From Lentisphaeria bacterium (lineage in GTDB: Bacteria; Verrucomicrobiota; Lentisphaeria; Victivallales; Victivallaceae), in the NCBI GenBank assembly GCA_017504435.1, contig JAFVRD010000040.1, positions 1 through 64,000 on the forward strand: 64,000 nt of DNA, written 5' to 3'. The translations under genes were made by a program, and so were the position numbers. This document shows, piece by piece, positions 27,142 through 35,068 of this stretch (its first letter is position 1; the number at the start of each line of letters is the position of its first letter). The notes below the pieces were generated by a model, which worked only from the letters and a program-made list of their open reading frames with translations, did not search any database and had not been told where the DNA came from.

Positions 27142-27707
27142 CAGACGGTCATCAATTCTTTTTCCTTGACAGAATACATCGCATCGACTTTGGCGATATA
27201 GCTGTCAGTGAGCTTCTGAATATCATCCAGCATTTTTTTACGCTCATCTTCAGTAAGTTCACCATCTTTTTCAAATTTTTTCACCGCATCATTGCCATCC
27301 CGGCGAATGTTCCGCAAGGCAACTTTTGCTTCTTCAGCACTGCTTTTGGCCTGACGGCTGAGAGCAGTACGGCGATCCTGACTCAACTCCGGAATCGGCA
27401 ATTTCAATGTTTTGCCATCACTCATCGGGGTAATACCGATATTAGATGCCAGCAAAGCTTTTTCAATGTTTTTCACTGCTGAAGCATCCCACGGTTGGAT
27501 AACCAGCAAACGGGGTTCCGGAGCGGTGATTCCGGCAGCATCTTTGATGCGGGTTTGAGTACCGTAATACTCAAATGTGATATTTTCAACCAAAGACGGA
27601 GAGGCTTTACCGGTACGGATCGCACTGAATGCGAGGGACAGGGCCTCTTCACTTTTCATCATGTTCTCTTCAAGATCATCCAACAATGTATCAACTGTGT
27701 ACGCCAT
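27141..27707 (-). CDS. frr: Ribosome recycling factor
   Basis: 188 residues, the normal RRF length. With EF-G it splits post-termination ribosomes. Landmarks are AFSAIRTGKASPSLVENITFEYYG (domain I/II boundary), ITAPEPRLLVIQPWD, NIGITPMSDGKTLKLPIPELSQDRR and the C-terminal helix IRRDGNDAVKKFEKDGELTEDE. It follows the HTH protein gene by 23 bp. Genes commonly next to frr (pyrH, tsf) are absent here. Confidence 0.95.
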   Translation of the reverse strand: MAYTVDTLLDDLEENMMKSEEALSLAFSAIRTGKASPSLVENITFEYYGTQTRIKDAAGITAPEPRLLVIQPWDASAVKNIEKALLASNIGITPMSDGKTLKLPIPELSQDRRTALSRQAKSSAEEAKVALRNIRRDGNDAVKKFEKDGELTEDERKKMLDDIQKLTDSYIAKVDAMYSVKEKELMTV

Positions 27708-27730
27708 AATAAACTAACCTGTTTTTATAA

Positions 27731-28183
27731 TTATTCTGATTTTTTGTTTTTATCATCAAAACCCAATGCTTCCAGACGCTTTTTCAATTCACGACGTCCG
27801 AGAGTACGCAACATGCAAATCGCTTTTTTCATGTTTTTGCGGGGAGACACCCTGCCGATTTCCCACATACTGACCGTGTGAGTTGATACCCCAAGCAGAG
27901 CTGCCATTTTGCCCTGAGAAATATCCAATTTTGTCCTGATTCTCACAATACCGGCAGCATTCAAACGGTATTTGGTATTATCATCAGCTTCGGCAGTGAC
28001 AACCGGAGCCGCGACAGTTTTTTCCGGCACATTCTTCTTCAGAAGAGCGAGTTGCTTCTTCAATTCCCGGAGCTCATTTTTTTGCTCACTGATGATTTTC
28101 AGCAGAGGAACAACCGCCTGTTTAACTTCTTTGCGCGCCAAGCGACGGATCTCATCACTTAAAACTTGCTTGATGTCCGGCAT
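27731..28183 (-). CDS. Coiled-coil protein with C-terminal XRE-type helix-turn-helix
   Basis: 150 residues. The first 65 are charged and heptad-like (EVKQAVVPLLKIISEQKNEL), consistent with a coiled coil. Residues about 85-125 are a helix-turn-helix: RTKLDISQGKMAALLGVSTHTVSMWEIGRVSPR, a Cro/C1-type DNA-binding signature. The tail is basic. The HTH near the C-terminus with an N-terminal dimerisation helix is the reverse of most XRE regulators. AGGAGA precedes the ATG. It lies directly upstream of frr and divergent from gpsA. The regulated genes are unknown. Confidence 0.75.
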   Translation of the reverse strand: MPDIKQVLSDEIRRLARKEVKQAVVPLLKIISEQKNELRELKKQLALLKKNVPEKTVAAPVVTAEADDNTKYRLNAAGIVRIRTKLDISQGKMAALLGVSTHTVSMWEIGRVSPRKNMKKAICMLRTLGRRELKKRLEALGFDDKNKKSE

Positions 28184-28362
28184 AAAATAATCTCCTGATT
28201 TTTATTTTGCCATATTAATTGAACTGATCTTTATTTGTAATGTAACTTGAAAACATTGAAATTTCAAGAGTGTTATACACTTTTTTTCATATTTTCATAC
28301 ATAATTTACAATATTTTTGAGAATCAGACATACAAAAGCGAATCATATACCGGAAAAATGAC

Positions 28363-28390
28363 TTGAAAAATTCAAAGTACAGTATATATT
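28363..28390 (+). promoter_or_regulatory. Sigma70-type promoter for gpsA
   Basis: TTGAAA, 16-bp spacer, TATATT. The predicted start near 28397 falls on an earlier in-frame ATG (28397), which makes the ATG at 28433 behind a GGAGG site the better gpsA start. Confidence 0.55.
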
Positions 28391-28432
28391 CATAACATGT
28401 CAAAAAAAGTAACACGGAGGCTACTGAATTCT

Positions 28433-29428
28433 ATGAAAGTTACAGTTATCGGAGACGGAGCATGGGGAACTGCGCTTGCGCTTAATATGCTTATAAACCG
28501 GCATGATGTCACACTCTGGGGAGCGTTTCCTGAATATCTGGAAGAAATGAAAAAACGCAAGGAAAATTTCAAATTTTTACCGGGAGTTTCGCTGCCGGAT
28601 GAATTGCATTTGGATTCGATACTGGAACATGCCGTTTCCGATGCAGACATATTGCTTTTGGCAACTCCGACTCAATTTCTCAGAGGCGTGTTGCGCAAAC
28701 TTTCTCCTGTTTTCAATCGCAGTGTTCCGGTTATAAATGTTGCCAAAGGAATTGAGATCGAAAGCTGGAAACGGATCAGCGAAATCATTTCAGATGAACT
28801 TGGGGAAGTCGATTTTATTGATCTGTCCGGCCCCAGCCACGCCGAAGAAGTATCCAGGAAAGTCCCCACTGCGGTAGTCGCCGCTTCTGAAAATCAGAGT
28901 TCTGCGGAATTGGTACAAAAACTTATGATGAATGAATTTTTCAGGGTCTACACCTCCAATGACGTAGTCGGAGTTGAATTAGGCGGTGCTCTGAAAAACG
29001 TAATGGCCATCGCCGCCGGCATCCTCGACGGCATGCAGCTGGGAGATAACCCCAAGGCTGCAATGATGACCAGAGGCATCTCCGAAATGAGCAAACTCGG
29101 CGAGGCTCTGGGCGGACTGCGTTCAACATTTGCCGGACTCAGCGGCATCGGAGATCTCATCGTGACCTGCACCAGCGGTCACAGCCGTAACCGTCACGTC
29201 GGAGAAGAGTTGGGGCGCGGCAAAAGTATGCTGCTCATTCAGCAGGAAATGGGAATGGTCGTGGCTGAAGGTGTCCCGACAGCCAGAGGCGCATACACCC
29301 TTGCCAGGCAGGCAAATGTCAGCACCCCGATCATTGATGAAATATATCAGATCCTTTATCATCAACGCAATGTCAACGATGCCATCCGAGCTTTAATGAG
29401 TCGTAAAGCCAAACCGGAAGAGGATTAA
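28433..29428 (+). CDS. gpsA: Glycerol-3-phosphate dehydrogenase [NAD(P)+]
   Basis: 331 residues. It makes sn-glycerol 3-phosphate for phospholipid synthesis. The Rossmann loop is VIGDGAWGTALALNM, followed by LLLATPTQFLRGVL, VINVAKGIE, LSGPSHAEEV, the catalytic Lys region GVELGGALKNVMAIAAGILDGM and GDLIVTCTSGHSRNRHVG. GGAGG lies 12 nt before the chosen ATG. A TIM-barrel isomerase gene follows after 1 bp. Confidence 0.95.
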   Translation: MKVTVIGDGAWGTALALNMLINRHDVTLWGAFPEYLEEMKKRKENFKFLPGVSLPDELHLDSILEHAVSDADILLLATPTQFLRGVLRKLSPVFNRSVPVINVAKGIEIESWKRISEIISDELGEVDFIDLSGPSHAEEVSRKVPTAVVAASENQSSAELVQKLMMNEFFRVYTSNDVVGVELGGALKNVMAIAAGILDGMQLGDNPKAAMMTRGISEMSKLGEALGGLRSTFAGLSGIGDLIVTCTSGHSRNRHVGEELGRGKSMLLIQQEMGMVVAEGVPTARGAYTLARQANVSTPIIDEIYQILYHQRNVNDAIRALMSRKAKPEED

Positions 29429-29429
29429 T

Positions 29430-30305
29430 ATGCAGCTGTCTGTTTCTACAAATTTGTTTGCTTCATCCGGAGATCCGGAAAATTCATTGAAACTCATCAG
29501 CGAAAGCGGTTTTACTCATTTGTTGTGGGCTCACCATTGGAACAGTGATTTTGCCTATGGTCGATACGAACTTGCCGCAATCAAAAAAATGCTGACAAGT
29601 TACGGTTTGACGCTTCAGGATGTTCACGGTTGTGCCAATGCGGAAAAAAGTTGGTTTTCAGTTCTTGAATATCAGCGCAAAGCCGGTATCGAATTGATGA
29701 TCAACCGCTTGGAAATGATGAAATATCTTGGGGCGACCGGAGTTCTGGTCATGCATCAGCCCCGGATAAAAACGGACTCTTCACCGGAAGAGATCGCATA
29801 CAAACGCCGCCAGTTTGACTCGCTGCGTAAATCAATGGATGAGATGATACCGATCCTGGAAAAAATGGATGCCAAAATCGCATTGGAAAACATGCCCGGC
29901 GATACTTGGGAATTTTTACGTTATTTACTGGACAATTATCCTCCGGAACTGTTTGGGTTCTGTTTCGACTCCGGACATGCCAACATAAATTTGAACAAAC
30001 AATTTTCTGAATGTGAAGAATACAAGTCCCGCATCTGTGCGGTTCATTTGCATGACAATGATGGCAGCGGAGATCAGCATCAGGCTCCTTTTTACGGCTC
30101 AGTGCCATGGGAACAGATGGCAAAAATGCTGGATTCATCAGGATACAATGGCGTATTGAATTTTGAGTTGCACATTCAGAAAACCGGATTTTACGATCCG
30201 GAATTTCCCGGTAATGCTCAACCTGAAAAAAACATTCAAGCTTACCTGCAAGACATTCGTGAACGCTGCCGTAAATTTGCAGCCATGTGTCAGAGAGGCT
30301 CCTGA
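29430..30305 (+). CDS. Sugar phosphate isomerase/epimerase-like TIM-barrel protein
   Basis: 291 residues of the xylose-isomerase-like/AP-endonuclease-2 fold. Metal-ligand regions are visible as QDVHGCAN, IALENMPGDTWE, FCFDSGHANI, AVHLHDNDGSGDQHQAPFYGSVPW and LNFELHIQK. Members isomerise or epimerise sugars or inositols, or act on abasic DNA; the divergent active-site context does not allow a substrate call. GAGGA precedes the ATG. It sits in a plus-strand run with gpsA, nth and an acyltransferase. Confidence 0.85.
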   Translation: MQLSVSTNLFASSGDPENSLKLISESGFTHLLWAHHWNSDFAYGRYELAAIKKMLTSYGLTLQDVHGCANAEKSWFSVLEYQRKAGIELMINRLEMMKYLGATGVLVMHQPRIKTDSSPEEIAYKRRQFDSLRKSMDEMIPILEKMDAKIALENMPGDTWEFLRYLLDNYPPELFGFCFDSGHANINLNKQFSECEEYKSRICAVHLHDNDGSGDQHQAPFYGSVPWEQMAKMLDSSGYNGVLNFELHIQKTGFYDPEFPGNAQPEKNIQAYLQDIRERCRKFAAMCQRGS

Positions 30306-30307
30306 AT

Positions 30308-30937
30308 ATGAGTGCGTCCCGGCAATATCTGCAAATATATGAAAAATTGTACTCTGTGTACGGGGAGTGTGTCTGTCCACTAAAGCATAAAACTCCGTTT
30401 CAATTGCTTGCTGCAGTCATGCTTTCTGCTCAATGCCGGGATGAAAGAGTCAATATAGTAACTGAAAAGTTATTTGCGGTTGCTCCGGATGCGGCAAGCA
30501 TGGCAGAAATGCCGGTCTCCGAGATCGAAAAAATCATTCATCCCTGCGGATTATCTCGCAACAAGAGCCGCAATTTGCATGATTGTGCCGTTATGCTTGT
30601 CACCCGATACGATAGCGAAGTTCCCAGAACAATGGAAGAATTGATTCAATTACCGGGGATCGGCAGAAAAAGTGCCAATGTTATTTTGGGTAATGCCTTT
30701 CATATTCCGGGATTTCCGGTTGACACCCATGTAAAACGTCTGCTAAACAGGATCGGCATGGTAAAAAGTGACTCTCCGGAAAAAATAGAATATGCCGTCA
30801 CCGGAGCCGTTCCGGAAAAATTGTGGACAAATTTTTCTCATTTGCTGATTCAACATGGTCGGCAGATTTGTTTCAGCAGAAATCCGCAATGTGATAAATG
30901 TGTTATTGGCAATATATGTAAAAAAATATCGGTTTGA
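30308..30937 (+). CDS. nth: Endonuclease III (DNA glycosylase/AP lyase)
   Basis: 209 residues. It removes oxidised pyrimidines in base-excision repair. The helix-hairpin-helix LPGIGRKSANVI carries the catalytic Lys, and VDTHVKRL carries the catalytic Asp. The C-terminal [4Fe-4S] cluster motif C-x6-C-x2-C-x5-C is intact in CFSRNPQCDKCVIGNIC. The ATG at 30308 is chosen because GAGAGG lies upstream; a GTG at 30287 is possible but overlaps the previous gene. Confidence 0.95.
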   Translation: MSASRQYLQIYEKLYSVYGECVCPLKHKTPFQLLAAVMLSAQCRDERVNIVTEKLFAVAPDAASMAEMPVSEIEKIIHPCGLSRNKSRNLHDCAVMLVTRYDSEVPRTMEELIQLPGIGRKSANVILGNAFHIPGFPVDTHVKRLLNRIGMVKSDSPEKIEYAVTGAVPEKLWTNFSHLLIQHGRQICFSRNPQCDKCVIGNICKKISV

Positions 30938-30939
30938 TC

Positions 30940-31605
30940 ATGAGTAATAAGTTAAAACACGGTTTCCGTCAAATAAAGAAATTTCCGACTTGGATATATT
31001 TTTTTCCGGCATTGCTGATGCGGGTTGTTTTTAAGATATTTTTCCGGGTGGAAATAATAGATCCCAATCAAATTTGCGAAAATCCCCGGGGAGTCATAGG
31101 CTTGGTTTGGCACAACCGGCTGTTGTTTCTGCCGACCGCATTCCCTGCCCGCTTGCGGAAACATACGTTTGCCATGGTAAGTGCGTCCCGGGACGGTCAA
31201 TATTTAAGCGATTTTCTCAAGCATTTTTCGATCAGAACTCTGCGTGGCTCGTCCAGCCGCAAAGGAGCGAACGCCTTGCTGGGTGCGATCAATGCCATTG
31301 ATAATAAATGCAACGTGATTATCACTCCCGATGGACCGCGCGGTCCGAAATACCGCATAAAAAAGGGGGCGGTAATGATGGCTTCAAAAACCGGTGCTCC
31401 GTTGGTGCCGGTAACAATAAATTCCTCCAAATGCTGGCAATTGAAAAGTTGGGATAATTTTCAAATTCCCAAACCGGGAGCTAAATTAACTCTGATAATC
31501 GGAGATCCGATCAATGTGCCGCAGAACATAAATGATTCCACATTGGAAGATTTGCGGATCAAAATTGAACAGGCGTTGTTGGCAATCACTTCTGATCCGC
31601 AATAA
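30940..31605 (+). CDS. Lysophospholipid-acyltransferase-like protein (DUF374)
   Basis: 221 residues with one N-terminal hydrophobic helix (TWIYFFPALLMRVVFKIFF). The fold resembles PlsC acyltransferases: VWHNRLLFLP stands in for the HxxxxD region, and TPDGPRGPKYRIKKGAVMMASKTGAPLVPV is the typical DUF374 signature. Members occur in Gram-negative genomes and are predicted to acylate lipid A or phospholipids. The ATG at 30940 is preferred to the upstream TTG at 30934. Its last 20 bp overlap the convergent membrane-protein gene. Confidence 0.82.
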   Translation: MSNKLKHGFRQIKKFPTWIYFFPALLMRVVFKIFFRVEIIDPNQICENPRGVIGLVWHNRLLFLPTAFPARLRKHTFAMVSASRDGQYLSDFLKHFSIRTLRGSSSRKGANALLGAINAIDNKCNVIITPDGPRGPKYRIKKGAVMMASKTGAPLVPVTINSSKCWQLKSWDNFQIPKPGAKLTLIIGDPINVPQNINDSTLEDLRIKIEQALLAITSDPQ

Positions 31606-32110
31606 CACTGGAAGTATCGTGGTGTAACGACATAAAACCACCGTTTTCCCACAGCCCGCGTCCGGCACAGCATACCAATTGAAAAACACCCCAGAAGACA
31701 AGTATCCGGATGAAATATACGGCATTACGCAGCAGCATCGGTCTTTTGGACTTAAATGCGATCAGCGATAAAATCGCCCACACCAGAAACACCTGAATAA
31801 GATTGCATGCGCCAAGCCAATACGCCTCATTTCCAGCCAATGGGATATTATAACCGAAATACCAAGTAAACGTACTGACGATCGCCAGCGGTAAATATGC
31901 CGGCAGCAGCAAAAACCACAGCGCAAAACCATTTATAGAATCGCCATGCAAATTGTATTCGCCACGCGCTCCGACGATCACAGCTGCGATGATCAGCAAC
32001 ACATACACCAGCAGCATTGCCGAAAAACGTTTCCATTCCCGCCGGACTTGTTCTTCTATTCTGGAACGCACCGAAGATGCTGGCAAAAAATATTTTGCAG
32101 TTTTTATCAT
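31586..32110 (-). CDS. Small membrane protein of unknown function, four helices
   Basis: 174 residues. A basic N-terminus (residues 1-28) is followed by four hydrophobic helices around residues 32-50, 65-86, 98-118 and 130-148. The Trp/aromatic-rich loop NIPLAGNEAYWLG is distinctive, but I recognise no family. Its start lies one base after the corA stop, so it is almost certainly co-transcribed and possibly translationally coupled with the transporter. A role linked to cation transport is inference from position. Confidence 0.7.
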   Translation of the reverse strand: MIKTAKYFLPASSVRSRIEEQVRREWKRFSAMLLVYVLLIIAAVIVGARGEYNLHGDSINGFALWFLLLPAYLPLAIVSTFTWYFGYNIPLAGNEAYWLGACNLIQVFLVWAILSLIAFKSKRPMLLRNAVYFIRILVFWGVFQLVCCAGRGLWENGGFMSLHHDTSSVIADQK

Positions 32111-32111
32111 T

Positions 32112-33062
32112 TTAACGTTTCCTCCGGTTGCGCGGAGTACCGATATCCCGCACCAGCAAATAGGTGATATAACTTACTGCGACCATAAACACCAATAAAC
32201 CGGCATAAGCATGCGGCCACCACAAACCTTCTGTCATCATGGTGAATTCAGACATGCCGCCCAATCCGGTAATCACCGTCAGCGGCATAAAAACGATATT
32301 GATGATCGCCAGCAGTTTCATAATATTGGAAAGGTTGTTGCTGGCAATAGTACGTCTGGCTTCACTCATACCGGTAAGGATTTCAGAATAAATGCGTGCC
32401 AGATTATCACATTGTTTATTCTCAATGGCGATATCTTCCAGAAACTCCAGCTCCTCCTCCTGAAAACCTATCCGGCGGAAGTCATCTCTCAACTTGCCGA
32501 TAAGCAGCAAATTGGCACGGGTGGCGGATTCATAGTAAGTCAAACTTTTTTGGAAAGAAAAAACATTTACCATTGATTTGTTGGTCACCGCATACTCTAT
32601 TTTTTTCTCGATTTCGTTGGAAATATTCCGGATCAAACGTAAATGCTGCAAAAAATGCTGGGTGGCATGATAGAGCAAACGCAGCAACACTCCAGGAATA
32701 CTGTTGCCGCGCAAAGGCATTTTTCCATGCTCAAAAAGCAATGCCGATTCTGGCTGCACCACAATTATCCGGTCTTTGAAAAGAAAAACTCCGAGGGAAG
32801 ATACCTGAAATGCCATCATCCGGTCAAGATCAATATCCCGGGGGCGTTTCATGATTATGGCAATATGGTTCTGCTCATACTCTATACGGCTTATTTCATC
32901 TTCGTCAAGTGCAGAATTGAGAGTATGTTCATCAATACCGCATTGTTCCACCAAGTAGAGTTTTTCTTCATCGGTGGGGTCGCTGTAAACCTGAATGATA
33001 CCCAACTGCCCATCCGGACAACGCCGGACACGTCCATCTGCAAGATCATAACACTTAAACAT
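32112..33062 (-). CDS. CorA-family divalent cation transporter with GMS instead of GMN motif
   Basis: 316 residues: an N-terminal cytoplasmic funnel domain, long helices (about 125-245), then two transmembrane helices at the C-terminus with a basic tail, as in CorA. CorA channels move Mg2+ (or Co2+/Ni2+/Zn2+). The end of TM1 reads PLTVITGLGGMSEFTMM where canonical CorA has YGMN; the Asn of the selectivity filter is replaced by Ser. The GAGGA ribosome-binding site can be paired in a stem (33071-33106), and a long structured leader with an upstream ORF precedes the gene. Confidence 0.88.
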   Translation of the reverse strand: MFKCYDLADGRVRRCPDGQLGIIQVYSDPTDEEKLYLVEQCGIDEHTLNSALDEDEISRIEYEQNHIAIIMKRPRDIDLDRMMAFQVSSLGVFLFKDRIIVVQPESALLFEHGKMPLRGNSIPGVLLRLLYHATQHFLQHLRLIRNISNEIEKKIEYAVTNKSMVNVFSFQKSLTYYESATRANLLLIGKLRDDFRRIGFQEEELEFLEDIAIENKQCDNLARIYSEILTGMSEARRTIASNNLSNIMKLLAIINIVFMPLTVITGLGGMSEFTMMTEGLWWPHAYAGLLVFMVAVSYITYLLVRDIGTPRNRRKR

Positions 33063-33289
33063 TTTACGGTTCCTCTTCTGATTTAATCTGTCAGTAACAA
33101 AGAGGACTCAGTCAAATGCAACACCGCCGGCAAACAACCGGCACAACAGGAATCAATTCAACGCCGTGTACTGCGGCTGAATTCCCCGGCGGCATTGCAC
33201 CATCGAGGTCCGGGATCGTCAATACTGTTCATAAATTCAGCCTTCTCTGTTGTTAAAAAAATACGGCACACCTGCAAAAAGCCGTTAAC
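33063..33289 (-). promoter_or_regulatory. Structured 227-nt leader of the CorA-type gene, candidate cation-responsive switch
   Basis: On the minus strand, from the predicted transcription start, the RNA has: a 5-bp hairpin followed by U7 (33255-33285); an upstream ORF (33158-33232); AATTCAGCCG (33174-33183), which can pair with GGCTGAATT over the ORF's ribosome-binding region (33234-33242, 9 bp) or with CGGCGTTGAATT (33155-33166); a 14-bp helix with two G-U pairs between 33186-33199 and 33117-33130; an alternative GCCGG/CCGGC hairpin (33126-33142); and TCCTCTT/AAGAGGA (33100-33106 with 33071-33077), which covers the corA ribosome-binding site. I could not match it to the M-box. Pairings are by eye, not by energy calculation. 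Confidence 0.6.
33158..33232 (-). CDS. 24-codon upstream ORF (leader peptide) of the CorA-type gene
   Basis: ATG at 33232 has AGAAGG 8 nt upstream. The peptide begins MNSIDDPGPRWCNAAG and ends in a basic stretch (SRSTRR). A DDPGP cluster at residues 5-9 resembles the acidic/proline N-terminus of MgtL (EPDPTP), which destabilises ribosomes when Mg2+ is low. Its stop lies in the right arm of the 33174-33183/33155-33166 hairpin, so translation would melt that hairpin. Too short for coding statistics; support is position, ribosome-binding site and composition. Confidence 0.5.
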   Translation of the reverse strand: MNSIDDPGPRWCNAAGEFSRSTRR

Positions 33290-33295
33290 AAAATT

Positions 33296-33324
33296 AAAAT
33301 AGCACCGACAAAAAACTTTTTCAA
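33296..33324 (-). promoter_or_regulatory. Sigma70-type promoter for the CorA-type gene
   Basis: On the minus strand TTGAAA, 17-bp spacer, TATTTT. It sets the transcription start near 33289, leaving a leader of about 227 nt before the corA ATG. It stands back to back with the mcsA promoter. Confidence 0.55.
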
Positions 33325-33342
33325 CCCTTGAAACATGGAAAT

Positions 33343-33371
33343 TTGCATTTTTATTGTATTTGTAGTATAGT
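33343..33371 (+). promoter_or_regulatory. Sigma70-type promoter for mcsA-mcsB
   Basis: TTGCAT, 17-bp spacer, TATAGT, about 34 bp before the mcsA ATG. No CtsR-like direct repeat was noticed nearby, so stress control by CtsR as in Firmicutes is not supported by this sequence. Confidence 0.55.
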
Positions 33372-33405
33372 ATGTATGATTATTTCCTGAAGGAGTTATG
33401 AAGTC

Positions 33406-33960
33406 ATGTTGTGTGAAAGATGTAAAAAAAACGAAGCTACTGTGCATATAAAGGAGTTCCACGGGGCAACCTGCGAAACTCATCATCTGTGCAGCGAATG
33501 TGCAAAAAAGAAAGACCCGGACATCTCGCTTGAAAATTTTGGATTCAATCTGGCGGATGTTTTATTTGATGTGGAAAAGTTTGCAAAAACACTACAGGGC
33601 AACAACAGCCACGAAGAAGAAAATGTTGAACTCAAATGTCCGAATTGCAATTGGGATGCAGCAAAAATAAAAAAAAGCGGCGGCAGGCTGGGATGTCCGG
33701 AGTGTTACAACACCTTTCGGGATTTGATAAAATCAGCTCTGAATCAAGTTCAGCGAGGCTCTGTGCATTTAGGGAAACGTCCAGCCGATGCGGCAAAAAA
33801 CACTCCGACATTAAAAAAAGCAGAGTTGAAAAAATTGCAGGATGAGTTGCAAAAGCTTGTTGCTGCAGAAGAATATGAGGCAGCAGCATTGTGCCGTGAC
33901 CGGATAAATGCCTTGAAAGAGCAAATCTCAGCAGGCAACTGCACGGAGGATGACAAATGA
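33406..33960 (+). CDS. mcsA: McsA, activator of protein arginine kinase
   Basis: 184 residues. Three zinc-type cysteine pairs are visible (CERCKKNEA, CSECAKK, CPNCNWD plus CPECYNTF), then a C-terminal UvrB/UvrC motif (KLQDELQKLVAAEEYEAAALCRDRINALKEQI). McsA binds McsB and stimulates its kinase activity. AAGGAG precedes the start; an overlapping out-of-frame ATG at 33397 could compete. The stop overlaps mcsB by 4 bp, so the two are made together. ClpC, the usual partner protease ATPase, is not in the window. Confidence 0.92.
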   Translation: MLCERCKKNEATVHIKEFHGATCETHHLCSECAKKKDPDISLENFGFNLADVLFDVEKFAKTLQGNNSHEEENVELKCPNCNWDAAKIKKSGGRLGCPECYNTFRDLIKSALNQVQRGSVHLGKRPADAAKNTPTLKKAELKKLQDELQKLVAAEEYEAAALCRDRINALKEQISAGNCTEDDK

Positions 33961-35033
33961 GTTCCGACAGCAGCAATGCAGATATCCTTTTGAAAAATCC
34001 GGTAAGCTTTCTGGACAATTCAAATCCCGCCGGTGATATTGCCATTTCCAGCCGGATCCGTTTGGCGAGAAATATATCCGGGCATGCATTCCCATCGACA
34101 GCTTCGGAAGAGGATTCGGCAAAAGTATGTGAAGAGATTTCCGCAGCAGCCGGGGAAACGGCTGTATTCGCACACCGCGGAGCGTTGTCTTTTACAAGCT
34201 CAGAAATGAGCAAACTTGACCGGAAGATCCTGTTGGAACGCCGCTTGGCAAGTAAAGAATTTTTTACAAAAATCCCCGGCAGACGCCTGCTGGTTTGTCC
34301 CCAGGAAGCATGTTCTCTGATGATAAATGAAGAAGATCAGATACGCCTGCAGGTGATCCGTCCCGGCATGCAGCTGCATCAGGTCTGGAAAGAGATCGAC
34401 CAACTGGATGATGAACTGGGAAAACATTTGAATTTTGCATTTGACAATCAGCTTGGATATCTGACCAGTTGTCCGACCAATGTCGGCACCGGCATGCGCG
34501 CCTCGGTAATGCTTCATTTGCCGGCCCTGGTACTTTCCGGGCAGATCGATCAAACGGTCAACGGCATTTCCAAATTGAATATGGCAGTCAGAGGAATATT
34601 TGGAGAAGGTTCCGAACATTTAGGCGCATTGTTCCAAATTTCCAATCAAAGCACTCTCGGAGAAAGCGAAACTCATATAATTGACCAATTGGAACAACTC
34701 ATCAAGCAACTTATAAATTGTGAAAAACACGCCCGGCGGGAATTGATGGAAAAAAAACAGAATTTCCTGTTGGACCATATCGGCAGAGCATACGGTTTGC
34801 TGAAATACAGTTATGTACTGAGTGAAAAAGAGGCCTTGAATGCCCTGTCCGGATTGAGATTGGGAGTGTATCTGGAACTGTTCAAAAATCTGGATATCCG
34901 CAAAGTTAATGAATTACTTATTGAGTTGTCACCGGCTCATCTGCGTAAAAAAGCCGGAATTGAGTTGAATGACCGTGAATGCGATGAATTCAGAGCATCG
35001 TATTGCCGGGAAAAACTACGCCAAACATCATAA
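33957..35033 (+). CDS. mcsB: McsB protein arginine kinase
   Basis: 358 residues of the phosphagen-kinase fold. It phosphorylates arginines to mark proteins for ClpCP. ATP-site arginines lie in ISSRIRLARNISGHAFP, and the catalytic Cys is in TSCPTNVGTGMRASVMLHLPAL. The C-terminal phospho-arginine pocket motif RDxxRA, used for allosteric activation in Geobacillus McsB, here reads CDEFRA (about residues 344-349): the first Arg is a Cys. The gene is 4 bp overlapped with mcsA. Confidence 0.93.
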   Translation: MSSDSSNADILLKNPVSFLDNSNPAGDIAISSRIRLARNISGHAFPSTASEEDSAKVCEEISAAAGETAVFAHRGALSFTSSEMSKLDRKILLERRLASKEFFTKIPGRRLLVCPQEACSLMINEEDQIRLQVIRPGMQLHQVWKEIDQLDDELGKHLNFAFDNQLGYLTSCPTNVGTGMRASVMLHLPALVLSGQIDQTVNGISKLNMAVRGIFGEGSEHLGALFQISNQSTLGESETHIIDQLEQLIKQLINCEKHARRELMEKKQNFLLDHIGRAYGLLKYSYVLSEKEALNALSGLRLGVYLELFKNLDIRKVNELLIELSPAHLRKKAGIELNDRECDEFRASYCREKLRQTS

Positions 35034-35068
35034 TTTGTCAAAAAAAACGTTTTTTTCCGGATAAAAAC

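Noticed and set aside
33255-33285. Intrinsic terminator in the corA leader (5-bp stem then T7)
   Set aside because: It lies within the first 35 nt after the predicted start and the stem is short, so it is an unlikely terminator; a 5' stabilising hairpin is as probable.
33063-33289. Known M-box or other Mg2+ riboswitch class in the corA leader
   Set aside because: The conserved M-box blocks I would expect were not found; reported instead as an unclassified structured leader.
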